NCBI RefSeq assembly: GCF_037126465.1
Contig: NC_088204.1
Span: 65,533,807-65,597,806 of the forward strand
Length of the DNA stretch: 64,000 bases
From: Ornithodoros turicata
Lineage: Eukaryota; Arthropoda; Arachnida; Ixodida; Argasidae
Direction of reading: 5' to 3'
A program made the translations under genes and the position numbers. Below are positions 58,058-64,000 of this stretch, piece after piece. A model generated the notes under the pieces. The model saw only the letters and a list, made by a program, of their open reading frames with translations. It was not told where the DNA came from and ran no database searches. The first letter of the stretch is position 1. Each line of letters starts with the position of its first letter.

Positions 58058-61000
58058 CTGAAATATAACCATAAATATTATGTCAGATACAGGGGGTGCT
58101 TTATTATAAGACGGCAGAACGTTGTCCTAGAACCCATGGTTGGTTGACGTGAAGAAAGGTGGAGCGTACAGTGCTGGATTGTGGGAAAAACCTAGAAAAT
58201 TCAGAGTTTTCTAAGCAAATTCTAAAATAGCATGTGGTAGAAAACTTTTTTTTTTCTACTAATAGAGAGGCTTAAGCTACGCTCTCACTGCCGAGCGTGA
58301 ACTCTCACAGTGGGGAGCCGCGAACGGAGAACGGCGAGAGTGTCCACATCAAGGTTTGCCGTACTCTCGAGCTCGAGATAAGCCGATGAGGGCGAGGGAA
58401 GCGAGACTTCCTCCACGCGCGCTACGAGTATGGCGCCACGGACCCTATAGTCTTGTTCTTTGCTTGGATTGGTTGATCGCTGCCGTCCGCCGTCGTCAGT
58501 CGCGCAAGGAGTGGCTGCTCGGACGGCGCAGAGAACAGGCCTCCGGCGTCCTCCAAGTGACCTTCAACAAGGTGAGACGTTGGGCATGTTGGAACATACT
58601 TGTGGCAGAGTAGCGCCGGGCACAGAGGAGAACAAACTAGCGTTTTCTTTCAACACTTTTGCAAAGAAGACATAACACAAATAGGCCTATTTGTGTTATG
58701 TATTCTTTGCAAAAGCGTTGAAAGAAAGCCCTAGTTTGTTCTGCTCTGTGTCCGTGTCTTTTCCGGCGCTACTCCGCTCCAAGTGACGTCTGGGAACAAC
58801 GAAGCCGCACAGACGGCCGTACCTGATTTGCTTATCTAGAAATTCGCTACCCGGATAATAGAAGGTGAGTAGCGAGCCTTCCGGATAAGCCAGACATAAA
58901 TGTTTGAGTTAAATATATTAATACAATGTAATAATTTTTAATTACTGTACTTGACATGACTAACTTCATCGTGGTTCCCCGTTTTAGTACAGCCAAAGCA
59001 GCTGTGGTTATGAGAATACATTAGAAAGGACAAGGAGACATGGGGTCGCGCGTCTTATGCAACTTAACGGGTAACTGTGCCAGCATCAGTTGTGAAAGTG
59101 TTCCGGGAAAACCAGGGAAGCACAGCTGGTGTTGCGGTTCGATCCTGGTAGTATTCGCAAGGCGCTTTCAGATGTACAACACCCATTACGACATTACACC
59201 TTTTGTTTTGCCAACGTTCGCGATTTTGTATTACGTAAGCCTAATTTTTCGGACACACAAGCAGCTCCGGAGCGCACGCAGCGCGTTCCTTTTTTACTAA
59301 ACGGGACGTCTCCTTTTGCTGAGTGTGGCGCTCCTGCACTCCTACCTGAATGTCGGACTGCTTCTCGCGATCTCCACCCTACTCTTCGGTTGGACCCACC
59401 TGCAGGCTGCCGGATCGGAATACTTCTCTACCGAAAAGGCCATTCAGTGACACCCAGATGCCTATCACACCGAAAAAAGGGTGTGAAAAGGCGGTAACTT
59501 CTACAGTTACCACCTAGGTCAACATAGCGTCTGATGAAGGGTGTAAAAGGGTGGTAAAAGCAATTATCGTATATCCAAATTTCTACAAAAAGGCGTACAC
59601 CCCCCTCGCTTAATCGCATCATCGTCGTTACGGGCTAACCGGTGGCGGGAAATTCAAAAAGGCTGGCGGGAAATTTTAAAAGATGGGCACGTGACACATT
59701 GCGCGTGACGTATACCACGGCCTTCACGTATCGTGCGAAGAGCGCCGTGCACGTGTTTTATCACGTGCCCTTCTCGACGAGTGCCCCGCCCCTCGTTAGC
59801 TCGTAACGCGTGCAAGCAATTGAGCCCGAAGCGGTAGCCCTATCCTTCGTAGGTAGCAGGTAGAACCTTGCAACCTTTTAGTCACAACATATGCGACAAC
59901 TATTACCTCCTAAATGGTGTAACTACTCCACCCTTTTTTTCTGAGAGTGTATAGAGGCGCATTGCACACGCAACGCTCTCATGGCTTAAAGGGCCGTTTA
60001 GCAGAGACTCCGGAGCGAGAGGGACAGAGTGGAAGGAGCGCACCCTCCAGAGCCGCTGCTTAACGGGAACAGTGACGTGCAGTCACGCTCCTCGAACGTT
60101 GAAGATATACACGTGCTCGATAAAGCGGTACGCTATCAACGCACCCTAACGACGTGATTGCTCAGTATGTAGAGAAGGGTGCTGTAGTCGCTCAGCGCAG
60201 GAGTTGCCGAAAACCTGACGCAGGTTCCGTCCCAGAGTTCCGCCTTAAAAATGGCTGTCAAGAGATGAATGACGGGTAGAGCCGTAGCTGTGTGCGCGCT
60301 CTGCAACTCTGCCGTAGTTGTCTGCCAGTTCAACACGAACTTCCTAGAGCTCTGAAAGGGAAAGTGAATGTGAGAATCGCACTCCAGCAACACCATCGAA
60401 GCCACGAGGATGCATGGATGACATGAAAGAAATTCTTCATAGAGTACGCATTGCACTCGGGTCGCTTATACATAGGCGTTGGAAGGCGGTCGCCCCCCTT
60501 TCGGCTTTCAGCCAGTGGGGATCTGGACGTCATTACCCTTTCATGTATGGAGTTATTTTACGGGATAAACAACGGGCACATGATGGTGACATGACATCAG
60601 GTGTTTCATCGAAGAAGTAGCGCTACGAGCGCTTTTTCCCTTTCCTTTAAATGTAAGAGAGAAAAAGATCTGCCACACTGCCCCCTGAAGCAAGATGTTT
60701 TACATTGAAGAGACAATAGAAGAAAAGTTAAACCCTTTCCTCCCGCAGATAGCACTTTGGCAGCTTTCTCACCCTCACATCTAAACAATCATGGAAGGAA
60801 CCTCGACGATATATTTTTTATTGATTGACATGAACGGGCACTACCTTCAGGAAGTGTCACCGCAAAATATTTACTTTGCGAAGCCCAGATTTCCTGAGAA
60901 AATCAGTAGTGCGCGCAGCGGCGGCGATCACTCCCAGCTCCTTCTGCCGTGTTGTGACGTCAGATCAGCCAAGCACTTTTATTGGCTGCACAGAATAGTC

Positions 61001-62230
61001 TGCTACAGTCGGCAGGTCTGCTTGAGACTCGGGACGGACGACGGAAAATACAACCACAGAAAGAGGGGAGAAGGAAGCAAAGAAAGAAAGAAAAACGAAG
61101 GTGCGCGCCTCGCTATTAGGCAACTGACGTGACGTCACATACTGCCAGCAGAGGGAAGGAGCTTTTCTGACGCGCGAGATTGAAAACTCTCTTGCGCGTC
61201 AGGATTGCTCGCTGCACTTCTACTATTTTGTGGGAATATGTCTCTCAGGAGTTGTAAGCATAATTTTTACTTTGCCTGACATGTTTTTTTCGAGCTCATC
61301 CATGCTCCTTTAAAGACGTTGCGACACTTCGTCTCAAGTTATTCCTTACAAATGTAAAATCCAAGTATTTTTATCGATGTGAACGTGCATTAATAGTATA
61401 ACAGCCAAGGGGGCAATAGACGCCGTACACAACCAAGAACCACGAATACCTAAACTTACGCGACTCTGACATCACGGCAGGCGTTTCCGCCAGTGAGGAG
61501 ACACGAGAAAGGTCACGTGCTTACGACTACCAGTGAGAATGACCGGAACTCTGATGTCAGGGATTGATGGGTATGCGCGTTCGAGTGTTTATATCTCGCC
61601 AAGTACGACGCGCAGAAAAATAATACCTTTCCCCTCAACACTTCAGTGTGCAATACAGCGTGTGCATGAAGTAATGAACCACATCCATCGAAGTGTCATA
61701 ACCCCTTTAAGGGCAAGGGAGAAAACGCTCTTCTACTACAGGGACAAAAATATCCACCAGATTCGCTTCTTATCCTGTTCCGTGGTTCTCCCTGATTCCA
61801 CATTCACTTTTTCATATATCGTTTCAGTAGCAAGGCATTCAGGTTCCAGAGAAAGAAGGCACAGTCTCGCTGATGCAACAAGAGGGCCCTACGAGGGTTC
61901 CATTCCTCAGTGCAAACTGGAAGCTAACATATGCATTACCAAAATATGCTGGACTAACGATACCCATAATCATAATAATACCCAAACCGTGAATCCAAGT
62001 TCGCCCGACGCGACTCATACCATTTTGGAGGCGCCGTTGCATGGTGGCACTTTGGCATGGTGGCACAGGTGTAACCACGGCGCTGTAACTTACATTGATG
62101 TTCGTGCGCAGCTGAATAGCAACCAATTTTTGGAGCAGGGCAAAAGTCATTGATCTCGTAAGGCCCCGGATGGACAGTTGCGTCTCCAGACCTTCGATTA
62201 CCTGTTCGCTGCACAACAGAAAGGATGCAG
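57973..62230 (-). CDS. Unidentified helical-repeat protein (internal exons)
   Basis: Three exons on the minus strand join in phase: 62230-62094, 60351-60145 and 58057-57973. Together they encode about 143 residues of Leu/Ala-rich amphipathic helices, for example GLTRSMTFALLQKLVAIQL, TALPVIHLLTAIFKAELWDG and LLEEAAVECLETLFEFF, which resemble HEAT/armadillo-type repeats. Acceptors have good pyrimidine tracts (TTCTTCTTTTCAG, CTTTCCCTTTCAG, TTATATTTCAG), and donors are GTAAGT, GTGCGT and GTAAGC. No start or stop is seen, so the gene extends beyond the right edge and probably downstream of 57973. I do not recognise the family. Intron 60144-58058 contains MITE copies and the 58.6-kb palindrome. Confidence 0.7.
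58606..58775. repeat. Near-perfect palindrome
   Basis: Arms of about 85 bp meet at ATAGGCCTAT with essentially no loop. They contain TTTGTGTTATG and TTTGCAAAAG inverted. It lies in the intron between exons B and C of the helical-repeat gene. Confidence 0.85.
59045..59160 (-). mobile_element. Degraded SINE fragment
   Basis: ACTGTGCCAGCATC..., AAAACCAGGGAAGCACAGC and GCGGTTCGATCC correspond to part of the SINE at 31517, shortened. Confidence 0.45.
59467..59951. mobile_element. TA-type MITE, copy with internal insertion
   Basis: It has the same ends as 42711 (GAAAAAAGGGTGTG / CACCCTTTTTTTCTGAGAGTG) but is about 160 bp longer, with a GC-rich segment at 59620-59830 including CACGTG motifs. Confidence 0.6.
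60145..60351 (-). CDS. Unidentified helical-repeat gene, exon B
   Basis: This 69-codon phase 0/0 exon starts SSRKFVLNWQTTTAELQSAH and ends STLLYILSNHVVR. It is flanked by TTTCCCTTTCAG and GTGCGT. Confidence 0.7.
60790..61315. other. Possible TTAA-ended repeat
   Basis: It ends CATGCTCCTTTAA, like 35467-35477. The left border is not clear. The short open frame inside has no recognisable domain. Confidence 0.25.
62094..62230 (-). CDS. Unidentified helical-repeat gene, exon A
   Basis: It enters in phase 1 and leaves in phase 0, with 45 full codons from ASFLLCSEQVIEGLE to VAIQLRTNIN. A second frame is also open here, but only this one gives regular hydrophobic spacing and a phase match with the next exon. 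Confidence 0.65.
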
Positions 62231-62284
62231 CTGAAAAGAAGAAGAAGAAGAGAGCTCAAATATGTAAGTATAGCAGTGCGCAAT

Positions 62285-62303
62285 CATCATCATCATCATC
62301 ATC
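62285..62303. repeat. (CAT)n microsatellite
   Basis: Six CAT units lie just upstream of helical-repeat exon A on the minus strand. Confidence 0.85.
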
Positions 62304-62700
62304 CAAATAAAGTTGTTGTGGTTGTTGTTACAGCATATGGAATTTCTACAGAGTTAGTCTAGCAAACGTTACACATTTCGATGTAAAAATCGTAAAAATA
62401 GAAGTTTCGATCGTAAAAATAGAAGACAGGGTTTAGCCAACCCCAAACTTCGCAGACTGGTAGCCATTTGTCTCAAGTTTTGTTGGAATTTTTGTGAGCG
62501 CTATGGTCCTCCAGAAGAAAAATTAAAAATCAAGCAAAATCTCACTCTGTGCATTTTCTATGGCCTATCTCACTCAAAAGCCGCTATTTTCTCCTGTGTG
62601 CGCCTCATTTTCATTTCTCCGTACACAGGTGGCACCACCATACAGAACAACAGGATGAGTGTGTAAGGTCAGAATCATGGTCTGAATAAGCGTGTCACAT

Positions 62701-62790
62701 CCACTGATCTCTATGTATAAAGGCTGGATAGCGGATGGGTGAGGGTATCGCGGGAAAGGGTACGACCACCGGCCGCCATATTGCGGTGCT
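62701..62790 (+). promoter_or_regulatory. Dispersed start module, copy 3
   Basis: It reads CCACTGATCTCTATGTATAA, AGGCTGGATAGCGGATGGG and GGCCGCCATATTGCGGTG, and is followed by a GTAAGC donor-like site at 62824. Confidence 0.45.
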
Positions 62791-63084
62791 CAAAAGAGCG
62801 ATTACAGCCCATATGAATGCATGTAAGCTGTGACAAGTTTTGCTGTTTGTGAGCGCTTCCCTTGCTGCTTCGCTAAAATTTTGCCACGGATCGCTGCAGA
62901 AACCCCTCGTGATTGAGTTCCTTACGTTTTTTGTGTGAAATCCCGTCACATACATGTTATTTCCTGTCTATTTTGTACTCGTGAGTAGTATAGTTTAATA
63001 CGGCTTAATAACGGTGCCCGTATAAGAACCATGCGGCATAAGAACCGTGCGCTATAACGACATCCTTTTTCTAATCCAAGATGG

Positions 63085-63540
63085 CCGATTCTAAGCCAAC
63101 ACAATCCAGTTCTAAGCCAACACAATCCACTTGTAATCCAAGCACGAGCCAAATCCAAAGCCATCTGATTGGCCGCCATTAGCCCCGCCCACTTCACGTT
63201 CATTGGCCACCGCGCCCCCAACTGATCTTTGAATGGCTGACCGTAGATCCACTCCTTTATGCTAATTAGTTGGCTTGGCTCCGCCCAGTTCACACTGAGC
63301 GGCCCGTGCTAAGCCTTGACTGATCGTTGATTGGTTGACTGTAGCTCCGCCCCCCTTATGCTAATTACTCGGCTCTGCCCCCACTTCACACGCTGATTGG
63401 TGCACGCGTATCGCTGAGCACAGCTCCGCCCCTTTATGCTAATTAACCGGCTCCGCTGATTGGTCCATTCTAAGCCTACTGATCACTCTCCCCAGACTTC
63501 TGATTGGCCGCGGCCGCAGCCGCCGCCGCCGGACGCCCCC
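63085..63540 (+). promoter_or_regulatory. CpG-rich cluster of CCAAT, GC-box and ATGCTAAT motifs
   Basis: At least six ATTGG (inverted CCAAT) sites, repeated CTCCGCCCC-type GC boxes and three copies of TTATGCTAATTA lie in degenerate units of roughly 70-100 bp. They run into a GCCGCC-rich stretch at 63508-63545. The layout resembles an NF-Y/Sp1 housekeeping promoter or a minisatellite made of such units. Confidence 0.5.
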
Positions 63541-63646
63541 GCTGCGGCCTCAAACTTACCCGGGCTAGCGGGTGGCCGCCGCCAGATGGTGCGCGGGTCG
63601 CTCGCCGGCGGCTTCAGATGGTTCTAACCCAACGTCTCTATCTCAG

Positions 63647-63931
63647 ACGTCCAAACTTACCTCATGCCACCAGACGGCGCGACTCAGGTGCATCAACTCC
63701 GCGCTGTTCCGCTTCGAGGCGTCACACGAGCGAAAGAACTTCGTCGAGATGTGCTGCCACATATTGTGCTCCCGTATCACCGCAAACAAGTTGCGGGAAA
63801 TCATACGCGAAATCTTGGACGAGTACCTGTCGGCTTACAGGGAGCAATCACTGCGCGAGCTTCAGGAACTATGTCAGGAAGAAATAAGAGTCCTGGAGAC
63901 GATCATCAATCGCGCTAGGAGCTATGGATGA
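63647..63931 (+). CDS. Unidentified protein, terminal exon
   Basis: A branch-point-like TTCTAAC and the acceptor CTCTATCTCAG precede 94 codons and TGA at 63929-63931. AATAAA follows almost at once (63933-63938). The peptide is helical and acidic/Leu-rich at its end: RCINSALFRFEASHERKNF, KLREIIREILDEYLSAYREQ, ELCQEEIRVLETIINRARSY. There is no in-frame ATG near the 5' end, so upstream exons are expected. No family is recognised. Confidence 0.55.
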   Translation, partial: TSKLTSCHQTARLRCINSALFRFEASHERKNFVEMCCHILCSRITANKLREIIREILDEYLSAYREQSLRELQELCQEEIRVLETIINRARSYG

Positions 63932-64000
63932 AAATAAAGATGCATCACACCTCGCTACACAGTCTGCTCGAGTTATTCCACGATGCGCATGCAGTTCCAG

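Noticed and set aside
58356..58613. 85-codon plus-strand frame with a GTGAGA donor-like site
   Set aside because: GC-rich Arg-heavy sequence without an acceptor, partner exon or recognisable domain.
61533..62153. 206-codon open frame on the plus strand
   Set aside because: It overlaps helical-repeat exon A on the other strand. It has no domain, no splice or poly-A context, and irregular composition.

Overview
This is a eukaryotic nuclear window. It has spliceosomal introns with GT..AG borders, dispersed tRNA-derived SINEs, 5'-truncated LINEs and many short inverted-repeat DNA transposon relics, and no prokaryotic gene organisation. A SINE near 32.1 kb ends in CCCCAGGTGGTCGAAATT, which I associate with tick SINEs. 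Together with the proteins encoded, this suggests an arthropod, most likely a tick. The species call is inference.

Three genes can be named. (1) The left 10.7 kb carries the 5' half of a TBC1D8/TBC1D9-family Rab-GAP on the minus strand. Eight phase-consistent exons run from the start codon at 10670 through the first GRAM domain, and the rest lies off the left edge. (2) A complete IQGAP scaffold gene lies on the minus strand at 24751-14694. It has only three coding exons, and the first is 4,053 nt. (3) A complete Chibby gene (CBY1-like, 115 aa, three exons) lies on the plus strand at 38678-40030.

The right third holds an unidentified helical-repeat gene on the minus strand, with three phase-linked exons at 62230-57973. 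Two or three further candidate exons at 52.5-51.7 kb may belong to it or to a neighbour. There is a candidate first exon at 52926, and an unidentified terminal exon at 63647-63931 on the plus strand with AATAAA right after the stop.

Most of the remainder is repeat. It includes LINE fragments (6.5, 19.7, 27, 36 and 45.5 kb), tRNA-derived SINEs (4.8, 31.5-32.6 kb), TTAA-flanked MITEs (16 and 56 kb, 57.1 kb), TA-flanked MITEs, foldback elements (12, 27, 51, 58.6 kb), solo-LTR-like segments, and a 287-bp satellite array with an internal inversion (33.7-35.1 kb).

The named genes are not an operon and show no shared pathway. IQGAP is a cytoskeletal scaffold, Chibby acts at the centriole/cilium and on beta-catenin, and TBC1D8/9 regulates Rab GTPases. 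The most unusual signals are a dispersed TATA plus YY1-like start module present three times, a 12-bp-flanked hairpin insertion with a natural empty-site copy, the inverted satellite array, and the collapsed intron structure of IQGAP.
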